NCBI RefSeq assembly: GCF_037975245.1
Contig: NC_092562.1
Location: 30,640,054 to 30,704,053, forward strand
Origin: Apostichopus japonicus
Lineage: Eukaryota > Echinodermata > Holothuroidea > Aspidochirotida > Stichopodidae
Length of the DNA stretch: 64,000 bases
Direction of reading: 5' to 3'
The first letter of the stretch is position 1; each line of letters opens with the position of its first letter. The notes under the pieces were generated by a model. That model did no database searches. It had not been told where the DNA came from and saw only the letters and a list, made by a program, of their open reading frames with translations. Position numbers and translations under genes: made by a program. Below, one piece after another: positions 34,168 through 48,400 of the stretch.

Positions 34168-35922
34168 TATAGTCCACACTTGAATTAGCAACCATAGGGG
34201 TGCCACGTGTTAAGCTGCATAGGAAAAACCTCAAATTTTGCCCACTTTTGCTTTTAACTAAAAAAATTGTTGCATCACTGGTCATAATCATAAAGTTATT
34301 ACAAATAGTATGATAAATTCCTTTTAAACATATTCCCTGCCAAAACAGTTCAAAAATTTAAATCTTCATGAGCTAGCCTTGTGCGGGATCCCGGTAGTCA
34401 AGTGAATCCCGGTATCCCGATATTGACTATTCCCGATCACAGTACAATGTGTAACTACTACTGGTATTGGGAAGACAACCGGTTATTACATTCGTTTCGG
34501 TATCATTCACAGGAATCCAAGACATAATACAAATATCTAAGTGTTACTATTTGAATTAAAGAAAAGATTACACATATATTTCTGGTTTCTGTATTCTTAG
34601 TTTGAATAATATCTGATCAATTTACATACTGACCTAGACCTATATATTAACGAATCAACTGTTCACGTAGTAATTTGGACCTAAGCTATCAAACGTTACT
34701 TGCGCTCAGCATGTTACGTGACCTCAAAGTTATTCTGAAATTGTTGTTATTTATTCTGCCTTCAATTGATGATTGTCAAGGTTCCCATGAACAAAATCTC
34801 ACCTTTATGCATTTCACCTCATTTTGGTATAATAATTATAACGATTTAATAAATGTTGAGCCAAAACCGCACGTAATATTAAATCCATCTTCGCACGGGA
34901 CTGTATATTATTATAGCCTAGGGTACTGTACTGGTACTCACACACAGTGTAATGCAGTACTTGAGATTTGATGCTGTAATGAAACGGATTCGTTTATTAA
35001 TACGGAGGGTTCAACGATGTCAATAAAAGTTATCTTTTGCTATTTTTTCAATATTTCAGAACTTTTGTACAAAATATGGATATTGTACGTTTCGAAAGTA
35101 TATTTTCTAGAGTAAAAACAGCTGATTAACGATATAAATAAATCTGTACTATTCTTATGTATGTAGTTTAAAAATCCCGTATTTACGTAGCCCCTGTGTT
35201 ACATTCTTATTGTCTGAAGTTCCAAACACGTGGTGACTTGTTGACAGTTAAAAACTTTTCATTGTGAACTTTTGAACTTAAAGGGAAGGCGTTGAAAAGG
35301 CCCTAATATAGCCTGTTATTTTTTTTTATAACCGTGCGTGTAAGAGTATGTACATAACCTATAGGCTATGCATATTGAATGTATGACATCCCGGTTGTAG
35401 TTACGATACCAGGACTCATGTTGCAGCACTATCGGTTGTGTGAAATCAGACTACCGCACAGCGCTAGCATGAGCAAATACGAGGAAAATCTGAGACAGTT
35501 TTGGAAAACTCTCAAGGGACTTGAAAATGATGTTCCAAACATCTTGAGTAGCAAAATCAACTTAAATTCATTCCTCTGTATTTTATGATAGGCAAATCTG
35601 TTATTAAGGTTAAAGTAAGACTTATATAGTTGTTTCCCCTGCTTTTCAACCAAGAACATCAGGAACTTCATATTTAAGTCCCTTGGGAGTCTTCAAAAAG
35701 TGTCAGAAATTTTCCTCTTTTTTGCTTAAATCGATGAAAGTTTTTTAACATTATAATTTGAAAGGAATATGCTTAAAGGGAATTTATCTTGTTATTTTAA
35801 ATAGTTTCATGACCAGTGGTGGGATACTGTAGTTCTTAGGAAAAGGTGCAAAAATCAGCAAAATTTGAGGTTTTTCCTATGCAGCCCCTAAGGCTATGGT
35901 TTCATTTCAAGTGTGGCCTATA
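34168..35922. repeat. Inverted repeat pair inside the CACTA-like element
   Basis: Arms 34168-34285 and 35809-35922 are inverted copies. A 27-bp stretch is exact (34215-34241 against 35858-35884), flanked by matching CCACACTTGAA, ACCATAG and ACTGGTCAT blocks. It may be a nested element or part of the structure upstream of the transposase gene. Confidence 0.75.
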
Positions 35923-36654
35923 ATGTAGAGCCAAATAGTAAGAAGTCAAATTACAGTGAATATACTGTACACATCATTCACTGTTCCTGAACTAATTAGT
36001 TATTAAGAGTATAAATTCTTTCAAAATCATACAAAATTCTCTATGCAATCTACGTCTATGGACAGGTAAGGATTTAATATGCACCAGAAACAGCAGTAAA
36101 TTATGAACACTGTAGTCTTTAAATCACAAGTGAAGGATTTATAGTTTTTTAAGGTATGGTTGAACAAAGTTTTTAAGAATGTTTAATATATGCACAAGTC
36201 GTGATATACAATCAAGAAAGCCACTCAGAAAAGTTAATGTAATTCGTTTAATTTCTTTCCAAAATTTCACCCCTTGATATTTAATTGAATCCTTTTTATT
36301 GCTGAAATTTGATAGGGGTATGATGAACATTATAAATCTCTTGTTCATATTCAGTTTCTTCTTCTCATAAATCTTTGTGTGAGGTTTGAAAAACAATACA
36401 TGGTAACATAAGAAAATGTACGGTTGACTTGATGCCATGTCACACAATTAAAATAAAATTGGCATAATTTATTATAATGAGTCCTCAAAATGCAAAAGTG
36501 CTGTAAAATGGTAAATATTAACTGATTTTGATGATTTTTTGCTGTGTTCATGGGTTTATTGCATACCTTCTTTAAAATATTAAGCACCAGTCATTGCTAC
36601 CTGTTCATGGATTTTAAAATGTAATGATATTTCTTTTCATTTCTTGTATGCATA

Positions 36655-37341
36655 TAGGGCTCAGTACAGTTTGAAGGGGTCAGTTACTGTATCATTACAT
36701 TTACACTAACAGTCAATGGAGAAATTTTACTAGATTATTCAATTCTTTTGTGGTTTAAAAAAAGGACTGTAAATAATTTCTTTCTTTAAATGTTTTAGAT
36801 CAATGCCTAACACATCAAATTAGTAACAAACAAAAAATAATAACACATTTCCTTACCAAAATAAAACAGGTGTTTTGGACCAAAAATTTGGCAAAATGGT
36901 AGCCATTTTGAATGATTTTGACAACAACAAAGGCTTTAAACTTCGTTATAAAGTATCACTTTAAATTAGTTTTGATGTGAATGGAGAGCTGAAATTTAAC
37001 TAAAATAATAGCATATGAAGAATTCATGCTCTTTCTGTTAGTTATCTTAAATTAGAGTCAAATTATCGCAAAAATTTGAGAATTTCCCATTGGCTTCAAT
37101 GATAAATATCCTATCATTTTTTTAACAAAAAAAATCATTTCTTCATAACTAAAGCTTATTTCCAGCCGGTTTTTCGCAGGAATATTGTGTTTGGTGACCA
37201 TGTTCAACATACTTGAGTTTCAGAAATTTTTCTCCACCAAATAAAAAAATATTTCGAACAAACTGTAAAAAGCTAGTTTTTTTACCCCATTGACTGTAAT
37301 GATAAGCGACCCCTCCAACTGGAGAAAACGTGCTGAGCCCT
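36655..37341. mobile_element. Nested MITE-like element
   Basis: The left TAGGGCTCAG...GAAGGGGTC...ATCATTACA...AGTCAATGG and the right inverted AGGGCTCAGCACG...GGAGGGGTCGC...ATCATTAC...AGTCAATGG correspond over about 65 bp. Total about 690 bp, AT-rich inside, non-coding. The target duplication is unclear. Confidence 0.65.
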
Positions 37342-37854
37342 GAAGCCTATAGGCTACACTCAAAGTTTGAACCTAGGCTACATTCTTTTCTAAAACTGCC
37401 CAATTGCGAGTGTGGCCATTACCGTAAGCCTGTTGGAATTTATGCATCTTTACGATATTAGCCCTACTAGTACTGTTACTTGTTAGTGTTACTATAGCCT
37501 AATTAATATACGATATGCAGGAATTCTAGCCTAACGTGTGACCAAAGGCTAAAATTCATGGATGTTAGCTTAGTGTAGAGCCTAGTGTTATGTCTTATCG
37601 TGGACGAAACTATGAATAAAGACTTACAATTGGCGTGAACATAAGGATGAATCCAGTTGCGTGTCGAGGTCAGACATTTTCAGTTTCAACTTAAAATAAA
37701 GTACGACAGCCGGACGGAAATATTACAATGAACTTAACTACAAACTAGGATGTATTTTGAGTGGTTGGAATCGACAAGTTTCTGTTTAGGTGTCATGCAG
37801 CATGTAGACTATTCTTGCACTGTTGCAGGCGAAATGTTCACGTGGTTTCAAATA

Positions 37855-38108
37855 CCTTAGTTCGTCGCCACCGACTAAGCTACAATTATGGCGCGAATCG
37901 GGTGTCCGGATCGTTTTTAGTCCGTGGGTTAAAATAGCTTAGGCCGTCGCCGCCGACTAAGCTACGATTATTTTTTCCTTAGTCGATGTAAACCGACTAA
38001 GAAGCAGTGATGAAAAGAAGATTTTTGCTAGTCTGTGTGCATTGACTAACGTTAGAGACTAATTTAACGTTAGTCCGTTGCAATATTGACTAGTTTATTT
38101 TTTCAGTG
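37855..38108. repeat. Right terminal and subterminal repeats of the CACTA-like element
   Basis: Carries several ACCGACTAAG/CTTAGTCG motifs and GACTAACGTTAG/CTAATTTAACGTTAGTCC, and ends TTTTTTCAGTG at 38108. Motif type and mixed orientations match the left end. Confidence 0.8.
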
Positions 38109-38110
38109 AG

Positions 38111-39869
38111 GGGTATATAGCTCAAACTTAAAACAAATATAACACACGTATACACTGAAATGAACACGATCGACCAGTACAAAATTAAATAAATGAATAA
38201 CTAAATTTGCCTGCAATTGATTTAGAAGCAATATAAGCAAACTACGAAAAATTGTCTATAAGAATCTTACAATTTACCTGTCGGGGGATCATAACAATAA
38301 GTAGCGAATTGAAAGCTAATAATATTAAGCATGACCCAGTGTGATTAGGAACAAAAAAAAAAAAAAATCAGCGAGACGTAGAACATGTTTGTTCAATAAA
38401 AAATCAAAAATATATATATTATTAATACCTTTTGAATGAATTTCGTTAACTTATAAGATTCGTTAAATAATATTCCAAAATAGATGAGCTTTATATGCAT
38501 AATTCCAATAATTATCATTATAAATAGTCTGGTCACATTTTCTAAAGCATACGAGTTCGACGTACCCTACACGACTCTGAGTGAAATAAATTCTTCAATT
38601 CCACGAACCTGTTGGGTTATACACTTACCTACACGTGTGCCGTTGTCTAGCCTACACACTGTTCACTACACGTATTGTGTTAGGATGTCGTAGTATATTA
38701 CCGAAGAGCATGGGTAGGAAAGTTGCACTGCATCTGCAGAAAGACATCGTCGTGTATGTGCGGGCATTTATGTAAAGTATATTTGGCGGATTAGTATGTT
38801 AAGGAGCAGGATTGTAGCTCTGCAAGTAAGATAATTACGGGAATGTGGAGGACTAGGTATGACCTTGGGGTTTACAACTTAGTTATGCTGGTAGTAGTAC
38901 TAGGATTATAGTTAATGTGCCCTTGTACTGTACTTGGCTACATTTGAAAGTGCGGGTTTACGTATTCTGTGTTGCTCAGTACAGGTTATGTTCTAGTATT
39001 TGTTTATTCAGTGACTTCCATCTAAAGTGGTATACGATTTCAACAGTTGTAATAGTTAAACCCTTGTTAAAGAAGTGGGTGTCTGTGAGTGAAACATGTA
39101 GTCATATGTTTTGTTTAGGCATTCTGTGAGGTCGGAGGTATTTAGTATGCATTGTAATTACTTCGTTTGCTTTCGTATGGGAGTGCCGTACTTGGGATAC
39201 GTTTTCAGTTTTGCCTGGAGAGGTTTCGTGTTATATTTTGATTGTTATATTTACTTGTTATTTTATCTTTCATAATTAGTTGTGCTCATAAAAGTTACGT
39301 AGTTTTAGTTGGACAATAGCGACTATGATACTTTATAGTACTTAATGGGTTGAATTACTACCTTTATAGATGCTTTGATGCCTTCCTGGTAGCTCTCGGG
39401 TGTTTCAAGGTCGGGAACTGGCCAGGAAAGTCAGCAACACCGTCATACAAACGGGGCTCGTCTATTTGGGGTTTAATAGAGGGGCGTATTTAATTAAGAG
39501 GCGTATTTAATAAAGGGGAGTATTTCATTAAGGCTAAATTTTAAATTTAAATGTATAAGATTTTTTATTTGTTTATGGTTGCTCGGTTTTCACCGAACAA
39601 CTAATTAAGTATCCTGGCTTGTGTTTTTTAATAAATAAGGAGACAGCAAAAGCATACCGTAATTTTTTGAGTCCGTTTGAATCTTTCTCTTTGAGACTTG
39701 ACCTGGGTTACACTAAAATATTAACTTTAACAGCCTGGAACCGGCCAGAAAGGTACGACCGTAGCCAGGCAAACGCATTTCCAGATCGTTTTGTCAAGTT
39801 TCTTATAGGAGTCAGTTGATCGATGGTATAAAAGTCAGCAGATTGTTCCAATAGAACTAGGATTGCGGC
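38111..39869. other. No gene recognised
   Basis: Only short motif-free open frames, for example 38484-38693 and 38917-39129. The sequence at 39470-39530 repeats AGGGGYGTATTTAATTAAG-like blocks three times. Confidence 0.45.
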
Positions 39870-40085
39870 TTAACGTGAATCAACAGATGTCAGGTCATTT
39901 TGCACACGAACAACAGCTTTTTCGGTACCGTGTCCATGGCAATAGGCTGCCTGCATTATGTCAGCATTACCTGTAGCGTAAAGATGAGTAGAAAGTCTCT
40001 TAACCGCAACTCTCTTGGAAACTTTAGATATTAAAGACAAATTGGCAGTAGGCCTGTTATTCCCAAGGATACTGACACCGGACAG
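39870..40085 (-). pseudogene. Non-LTR retrotransposon reverse transcriptase fragment
   Basis: The minus strand reads NNRPTANLSLISKVSKRVAV, then RLSTHLYATGN, QAAYCHGHGTEKAVVRVQND, ending in a stop at 39870. This matches the NYRPISNLP..SK..E...L...GF/SAYRKGHSTETALL block of LINE (CR1/L2/Jockey-type) reverse transcriptases. The catalytic YADD part is absent, so this is a dead fragment. Confidence 0.75.
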
Positions 40086-43000
40086 AATCAGATTCTGACT
40101 CTTTTGACTGTAGGTTGTATTGGGAGATCTTCAACAGTGCCATATTCTTTATTTTCAACCTTTAACATCGAAACACAACTATTCTGTTCCGTAACAGATC
40201 TGGCAATTAGTAAACCAAATCTAGTTCGATTTGTTTACGTCATGTTATTAAATAACTTTACAAATATTTGGTATCGTCCACCACAGCATCTCCTCCTTGT
40301 TTTCTTTAAACCATATATATCCATTGACCTCAGTAATTCAATTAAATTAAACGACTGTAATAGACAATAGAAAACACAGATGGAGAAAATTCCACAAATC
40401 ATTCTTGGTTAATATATTTCTTCAATACCCCCAATCCAGGACGAAACAAAATAAAAGGGAAATGCTTTCAATAGCCAGAAAAATGATGATATGAAACCTG
40501 CTCAATTAAGTTAACTTTACTTAAGCATTAAATGCATGAATACATCAAACTGGACTAGTCTAAGATGACAGTGGTATCTGGTGGTAAAATGTATTTGGTA
40601 TTTCAGATATAGTGGCTATGAGCGTCTTTTCGATGGATACTGCCATTTCACATGTGTAAGAAGTGACATTCCATATAATATAGACTCCAAAAGAATGTGA
40701 CCTCCAGATGACTAGGTGTCTGTTATAAATCCAGATCTGTTATGAATGAATTTCATATTCTTGAAGTGTAACTGAAAATAATAAAATATTTACATAGTGT
40801 GATATATCTAATTATAGATAGGCTATCCATATTGTTTAATGAAATCAACATTTTGTTTTGTTCTCTATTTTCTCTACATTTTATTATTTATTGGCAGCAA
40901 AATCAAAGTTTGCAGAAAGCAGCTAGAAAAGTTCATTACACCAAAGTTTATGAAAAACTAAAAGACTGGATGTGTAATATATCAATCATACCATTTATGT
41001 ACTCAATGATGAAAGTTTGAAGCCAACTTTCTTAAAAGTGAAAAATAGAAGAAAAACTTTCGAGCTCCTTATCATATATGACTTCACGTATATATTGCTG
41101 GATGACTATTAAAATATGGATTGAGGTATAAGTAACAGATCAATCACATATATCTTATTACATTACTTCAGAAACTGGGGAATAGGTAATAGGCCTATAC
41201 CAATGATCCCATTTACTGATCACATAAAATAGGTCATAACTAGGTAACAAAGGATCCATTTTTTTACTGTAACTATTAGAGCATAAGATATCACTCATCC
41301 CATTAAGTAATCACAGATACTGGGCAATAGATAGCAACTGATCTTATAACCTTAAATACTGCAATTACTGGCAACTGATCCTCATTGCATGTAGGTAACA
41401 TACACTCTGGAATAGATAACAGACCATTCATTGCAATTGATCACAGATACTGAGATGTAATAGTTAAATGGAAAAGTATGGCTGGATAAGTTACTATGTT
41501 TAACAATATTTTGCTATTAAATTATTAATTGCACCAGTGTTTCTCAAAGAATGTTGTTTGTGAAGCTCTGCAGGGATTCACCTACCTGCATTACCGTATA
41601 ATCTGCAGGAATGAAACCTTTGCATTATCCAATATTTTACCATTTTTATTGTTTGATGATGAAAGAACTATCCAGTATGAACAAAGACCTAGCAGAAGGG
41701 GCAAACGTGTTTATCAATTAACTATATTCTGTTTATACATGGTTGTGTAGTACTAAGCTTTTCCTTTAATACTGTGTCATTTATACTAGGAATACGAAGT
41801 TATACAAGGACATTTTTGGTAGAATTACTAATGCTGAAATCCATAGAGTAATACAAACAAGTTTCTGACAGTTACTATCCATGAAAATCTACATGGGACT
41901 TAGTTTAAGAAAGTTAACATATTGTCTGTTTAAAAGTAACATATGCTACAGTTAGGATTGTTCATTTATGGCTTTTAAAAAAATGAATTGAAGTGAACAG
42001 GAGGCAAGACTTTAACCAGCAGATCTCGGTTATTACACAGATTCAGGATAATTGTAATAAGTAGGATAATTTGAATAATTTAATTGAGTTAAATTTCATT
42101 ATAATTATGATTATATTTTGTTTGAGTCAAAACTCTAGTGTCTATCAGCTGTCTATATGCCAATGGCAGGTGTACATTTCTACTTTGGTGTAACTTCAGC
42201 TGCTGGACTAGAAAGAATATACAGGACATTTGAACATTCAATAATGAATGGCAAAAAACATACTGCATATTCCTGTTGTTTCTTATAAACAGTTTGATCA
42301 TAAATATTTTCAAACCTTAAAACTTGTATTTTTCCTGCAAGATCTGTATTTTTGCAAAATACATATAAAAGTCCTTCAAAAAATATTTTAACAATCAAAC
42401 CAAAATCAACCACGATTACAACAGAATGAATAGCTTACATAGCACTATGTCTAGTTAATACATTGTTTACAATAATCAAACCATTTAAGCACTGATAGCA
42501 GATATGTACGTTATAATTACCAGCAGGCCTTGACAAAAAGCGTTGAAATTAATCAATTTGGAGAGCATGATTAAACATTTAATTGCAAAAACAAAACACT
42601 TTAGAACAATGACTGTCTCTCTAGACTACTGTAATATAGGACTACTTACTACTAATCACGACTTATGCTGGTTTATGGTTGTTCTGTCATCCATGGTTTC
42701 TTTACCATTATTATTACTACAGGGGAACATTCACAACCCCATATTTATCATGATTCCCCGTACGAACTACAAAATAACCATACCAGCTAGTGGTCAGCTC
42801 TGAGTGAATGGAGTGTATAGCTGTATTCAACTTGATTTGTTTTTGTAGCTTATTGTTGCAATTCCTTGCAGCGGAACAATTATATTGTCGTGTGTATTCA
42901 ACATTCCATATTGAACCTAATAACAGAGGGGTTCAACATTTCAGAAGGAATATCAGCTGCCCAGAACAAGCACATAAAAATGTAGAATAAAAGTAGGAAA

Positions 43001-45423
43001 GGAAATTAAGACAGAAAATGGCCAAATATGGCAAGATAGATTAAAAAGGGGGAAAAGAAGGTAAATGTAGAGCAAAGTAGAATGAAATATAAAGTGCTGT
43101 AACAATGATTCATACTGATATTGGATAAAAATAATTTATGAATCTGGTAAGAATATTTTCTTTTTTTGGTGTTGGTGAACAGTTGGTACATGAGATGACA
43201 AATCTCCCCAAAATTATTAATTTTCATATAAGTACAAGGTCATGAAGTCAGCAAGCTTTCAAAGGAATTTGCTGCATTTTGAAAACACATGTTACAAAGC
43301 AAATCCAAAAATGTAAGTAAGAAAATGAAAAGACAACAAAAAAGGAAGAAAGGATTAAGGTGCGTCATGGAAATTCAAATAAAAATGTTGCATGATGCTT
43401 AATTATGTGATTCACAACACTTTCACTGTCAACCATTAAGCATATAATATACGATGCCAACCTCAGAGGCTTCAACTGAGCTTCACAAGCTATGTAGCCA
43501 AGGGTAGTTGTGTGTGTACAGATCAATTCAATGTGTCATAATGGGTTTTTATGAGACTATTAGTTGTGAAATGGAAACGATATGAATTATGAATTTGTTC
43601 TAACACCATATACTTCAAAGGGTATTTTCTTTACATGTTAAAGAGAAATTTCACTGTGGTGAAATATTTAATCAATGCTAAGAGATATTTTGAGATATGA
43701 TCATTTTAGTGCAAATCTCTTGCCCAAATGTGAACTTGAAGAAAACAATTGTTACCTTAGAGCAACACAACATATACAAAACTTTTTCTTTCTCCAAAAA
43801 TGTTGCACCCCAGATTCTACATTAAAGTGCATCAGCATATGAGTAGATTCATTTTCATATTTTTTAGTATAAAAGAATAACAACGCTTACATCGAACGTT
43901 GACGCCGTAAACCATCCAAGGTACAAAAAGAAAATAGACTGAATAGTAAAGAAAAGAAATAAACATATATATACACAAAAAGAGGAAAATAAAAAAGCTG
44001 TATACAACAGAAGGAAATGTAAAAAAAAATGATAAAAAAAGAGGGTTAACTTTGTTCACTATGCTAATGTTAGATAAGTATGCAACCAATTTCGACTGCA
44101 TCAAAAACTTCAGAATAATCTTTCATGAAGACCTAATCATAGGCATAATTTAAACTCGTAATATGAATACACCACAATGCACCATTTCCATTTTTTTTTA
44201 AATTTGTTTAGGTGGGTGAGGTACATTGGAACCCCCCAAATATGGGAGTCGGACTTCAAAAACCTCAGGGTAACACCCTGTTTTTTTTAAAATCTTGGAT
44301 CCAACCCGGCAAACAATTTACATACTGGAAGACCTAATGTCTACAGGCATATGAGCCTGACTATATAATTACAACAAGTGAGTGAATATCATGGGAATGA
44401 ACATAACTTGAGCAAACAATGTGATGGTAGCTATTGCAGCATTGGTTTCCTGGTTATCAAATGTCAACTAGATGATTGCATTTCCTAAATATATCCCACT
44501 TTGCATCTTATTTCTCAATGGTGGTTGTACCATGTTATATATTAATCTATGACGTTTTTCTTATTTCCTTACTAGTTAAGTTTAAATTAAACATCTAATT
44601 ACATAAAAATGAAACAGTTAACTCAAAATTATTTTATATTCGGAAAAAGAAATATAAGGAAAAGATGTATTTGCAACCAAGTCTGAATGATTTTGTTACA
44701 TAACCTATTGGACTTGCTTTTTATTTCTTATCAATATTACCTCCAATTGTAAACAGAAAAGGAAATCTACTTATGTGTGCTTGAAAGCAACCTGGGGCAG
44801 AAAGTCTGGCAGTTATAATTACTTTATCGCACTTCACCAGTTTCCTCATCCAATGTGCATTTTGTCACACGACATATGCATGGCATACTTGACTTACTAA
44901 ATACTTAAAAGACATAGATATAGTTATAATAGAAATGAATGAATTCAAAGGAAAACAAGAGCAATTAATTCTATTATTTAACTTTATCATATAACAGCAT
45001 CTACAATACTCAGAGCAGCAAATGTGAGTTTAAAATACACTCTCTACAAACTTAAAATGACTTAGAAAGGCCTGAAAAACTTCATTTCACAAATTGTGAG
45101 AAAGTTATTTCAAACTATACTGAAGATAATACTGAAGATAATATAGAAGACAAATAGAAGCAATTAATGGAACAAATATTTTGAGTGTCTCAAATGTCTA
45201 TAACTGCCTTGCAATTCTGGACTGTGAGTTGAAATTGTGTCAACACATAAGAACTTATAAATGAAATACATAATGTACCTAGCAATACATTGTAAGAATG
45301 ACATAAAATCAAACACTGAGAAAAATCATTACATCCTGTGTGTTTCTCTTCTGGTGTTTGTTAGATATTGTTACAACCACTCTAGGCCACCAATCCTTGC
45401 CAAGCTAGATTGCTCTGATCAAG
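40086..45423. other. Gene-poor region; 3' flank of the phosphatase gene
   Basis: No exon recognised on either strand. Loose repeats of GATCACAGATACTGGGCAATAGATA type occur at about 41160-41460. The part nearest 45423 should hold the 3' untranslated region of the phosphatase, whose end I cannot place. Confidence 0.5.
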
Positions 45424-45498
45424 TTAACAAGTTTTCGTCTTTGCCACTTCAGTCTCTAAGTGCATCAGCACTGCATCAAATATAGTCTGGTACTGCTC
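45424..45498 (-). CDS. PTP exon: D2 end and stop
   Basis: Acceptor TTTAACAG; EQYQTIFDAVLMHLETEV then a short Lys/Thr tail and a TAA stop at 45424-45426. Confidence 0.94.
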   Translation of the reverse strand, partial: EQYQTIFDAVLMHLETEVAKTKTC

Positions 45499-48400
45499 CT
45501 GTTAAAAGTAAAACATTGATAGAAAAATTAGTGAGACCCTTTATAACTCATAAAATGGTCATTAAACCAAGGAAGTAATAATTTCAATGACATCCTATGA
45601 AAATATGATATGACAGACAATACACAAAAGTTCCCAATTGCCATACCGGTTGCAAACATATAATCATTTGTAATTACACAAGTTAACCACACAACACATT
45701 CTGCCGGGAACAATTCGCTTCCTCTCTGATTTACACATGTTGCTAATACACTGTTTAGAATAGATTCTCAGAGTATAGTTTACTTTCTGAAAATGGGTGC
45801 AATATACAAACTGACAATTGTTCTCACTGGTGATCTTCCATAACGTCTGGATCATCATTATATTTATAAAATACCTGGTCTGGTTATCTCTTATGCAGGT
45901 GATGCAGGATTAACTGACAGTGTTGGTATTGTAAACATGCAGAGAAACTTATAATTCCCTTGAACAGGTAGCAGTAGGACCTGGGGATACAAGTGGCATC
46001 CGTAAGGCCATTTGATTACAATTATTGAAGTAGACAGATCATCAGGTACATACCTGGTTTTGGATTATGAGTGGCTGAGCTGAACGCATGTTGCTTATGA
46101 GTTGGAATATATCAACCTCCTTGACTGCTTGTGCCTGATCCAAAGCTGATACTAATCCACAAAAGACACCGGTCCTACCAACACCATTCCTGTAGGTAAG
46201 TAGGACAATGGCGGGAGTGGGCGTGAATATAAATTTGAATATGATAGTACATCAAGCATAAACAGATGAAAGGATGTTAAGGGCATCCTCAACAAGCATA
46301 ACATATTCAAAGATACACTTCCATCACCTTATAATATTTCCTCTATAAATAAAGCTATAAATTACTAGCCATTGATAATGATAGGTTTTATACTCACATC
46401 TGGCGATGGGAATAGATCATGTAGACTGCAATAAAATATCTACATAAGGCTACAAAAGTATAAGTAGGCTGTAAATAGCTCTACTCATAGGGGTATAAAC
46501 TATGCCAATTGAGCGTAATAATATATTTGATTAATGGTAGACTATATCTTACAAACACATGTAGCTAGCAGCTAGGTCTTGGTCATTATAACACAAAATG
46601 ACATTTCATCATCACCAGACCATTGTCTAAATTTGGTTAAGTAAAATCTGACATGTAAAAGAGATCATATTACCACACCTGTACTTACATGCAATGAACC
46701 AGGACACGATTAACAGCTCTTTCCTTGCGCCACTGGCTGAGCTGATGAACGCAATTCAGTAAAAGCTCAGATGAGTTACTGACTGTCTCATTATTTGGCC
46801 AACCCAAACACTGTATCTGCATCACAGTGCGTAATTTCTAACAATATTTGGAGGAAAACAAAAGAATATCAGTATGTTAATGCTCATTAATGATACATGG
46901 TATAGAAAAGGTCTTTGAAGTTAATAATGGATGAACAGAAATATATGAATAAAAGAAAAAGCAGACAAAAGTATTAACAAATGAATGAATGAAAAATGTT
47001 TCTTTCCAATGTTGTGATTTCTCTAGTTTATTCCAAATATTTTATTATTTATAGTTGTTTATGTTGGTTTTGCAAAGAACTAACCTGCAGAGCTGAGTTT
47101 GTAATCTCAATTTTGCGAACACAAATAGTACCACGATTTTCAGTAGAGAGCGATTTGATGGTGAACGGACTGAATGTGACAGAAGTAGACTCAGGCCAAT
47201 ATTGGTCACTCTAGAAGAAAAAGAATATATTATTGTTACTATTTTATAATTTTCATTTATACATTTACTTTCATAAAACAATAACAGTAGTATTAAACAC
47301 TAAATGGATAGAAATAACCTTATTAGAGTGCAACAGCGATAGTGCCACAAAAAAGGAAACAGCAAACGGTAATTTCTTAATTCTCTCACATAGTGTAATG
47401 ACAATGGGGCACAGTATCAATCTTGTGTAACAGTTTCAAAGGATCTGAACTTTATCTTTTACAGAATACTACGGTTTCTGTGTACAAAAACTGCTATACA
47501 TACTGCATGAATTATTCCCTGCATCATTTGGATGCTAGCTCTAATGTGTGATGTGATGGAGAAACAAAGAATAAATTGGCTGATAAAATACAGATCTAAG
47601 ATTTCAATTAGCAGCTGTTTAACTGCTACAAACTGTTACAAAATACTATTCATTTAGTGTAAATATTCATAGTAGATTATCTACAGGACTTAAGGTACAG
47701 TATATTAGCTAACAGTGAACAGAAATGGATGGCCCACTAGATCAGGTTTGTCAGTTTTTCTGTAGCTCAATCATCCAAATGAAACGTCCAACCAGGTGGC
47801 AAATGTCAACAACAAATTTAAGCATTATTTTATTATAATTGAACACTGAATATGGCAAGGAATTGTGTGGGTCTGCAATGCTATGCAATTGGGATCTGTT
47901 AGATGAGCTTTAGGAAGTTGAACATGGTCAAAAAAAATTCCAATGTGGCTGCCTGTTTGCAAACTTGAGTCGAACTGAGCAACATGAAATTGATGAAATC
48001 TATGTTCTCTGGGGATATTTCAAATATTCAGCAACTTTCTCTCAAATTGAAGGCCATTTAAATAAATACCAAATTTTCTGTGTGGCCAGCCCTTTCATTT
48101 CCTCCAGCCATTGAAATTTAAAGAGTAGCAATTTCTTCATGTTTGCATTTAAAATGCCAAACTGGCAGTGCTGTTCTGAATATTCAAGAAGGGTAAGGAA
48201 TATCTAAAGCTAGACATCTCTCTATTTAGAGAAATAATGCAGCTTTGCAGAACAGAGACTTATGTGGATTTGTTGTTTCTTATCTGTGGAAGGCTTTGCA
48301 CTTTGAATGGTTGAATAGTAAAATGAGAAACTTCTTTGCTCATCATAGCTGCACTGATCATTATCATCATGATTGTCATTCTTCTTCTTCTTATTATTAT

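Larger units (their letters stand above)
20275..38108 (-). mobile_element. Large two-gene CACTA/EnSpm-like transposon
   Basis: The left end at 20275 and the right end at 38108 (read inverted) both start CACTGAAAA and match at 17 of the first 21 positions. AG flanks both ends (20273-20274 and 38109-38110), a possible 2-bp target duplication. Both ends carry several hundred bp of short repeats built on ACCGACTAA, its complement and ACGTTAGTC. Known for the CACTA superfamily: CACT(A/G) termini, subterminal repeats bound by an accessory protein, and short target duplications. Inside are a transposase-like gene (31578-33983) and a spliced gene (22048-30351), both minus strand, plus nested repeats. 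The main uncertainty is whether the spliced gene belongs to the element or is a captured host gene. Confidence 0.78.

Noticed and set aside
35379..35671. Overlapping frames on both strands near 35.4-35.7 kb
   Set aside because: No motif, no splice context, and they lie between inverted arms of a repeat inside the CACTA-like element.
20621..38108. Alternative left end of the CACTA-like element at the inner CACTGAAAG
   Set aside because: The subterminal motif array continues to the left as far as 20275, where another CACTGAAAA end with flanking AG fits better.
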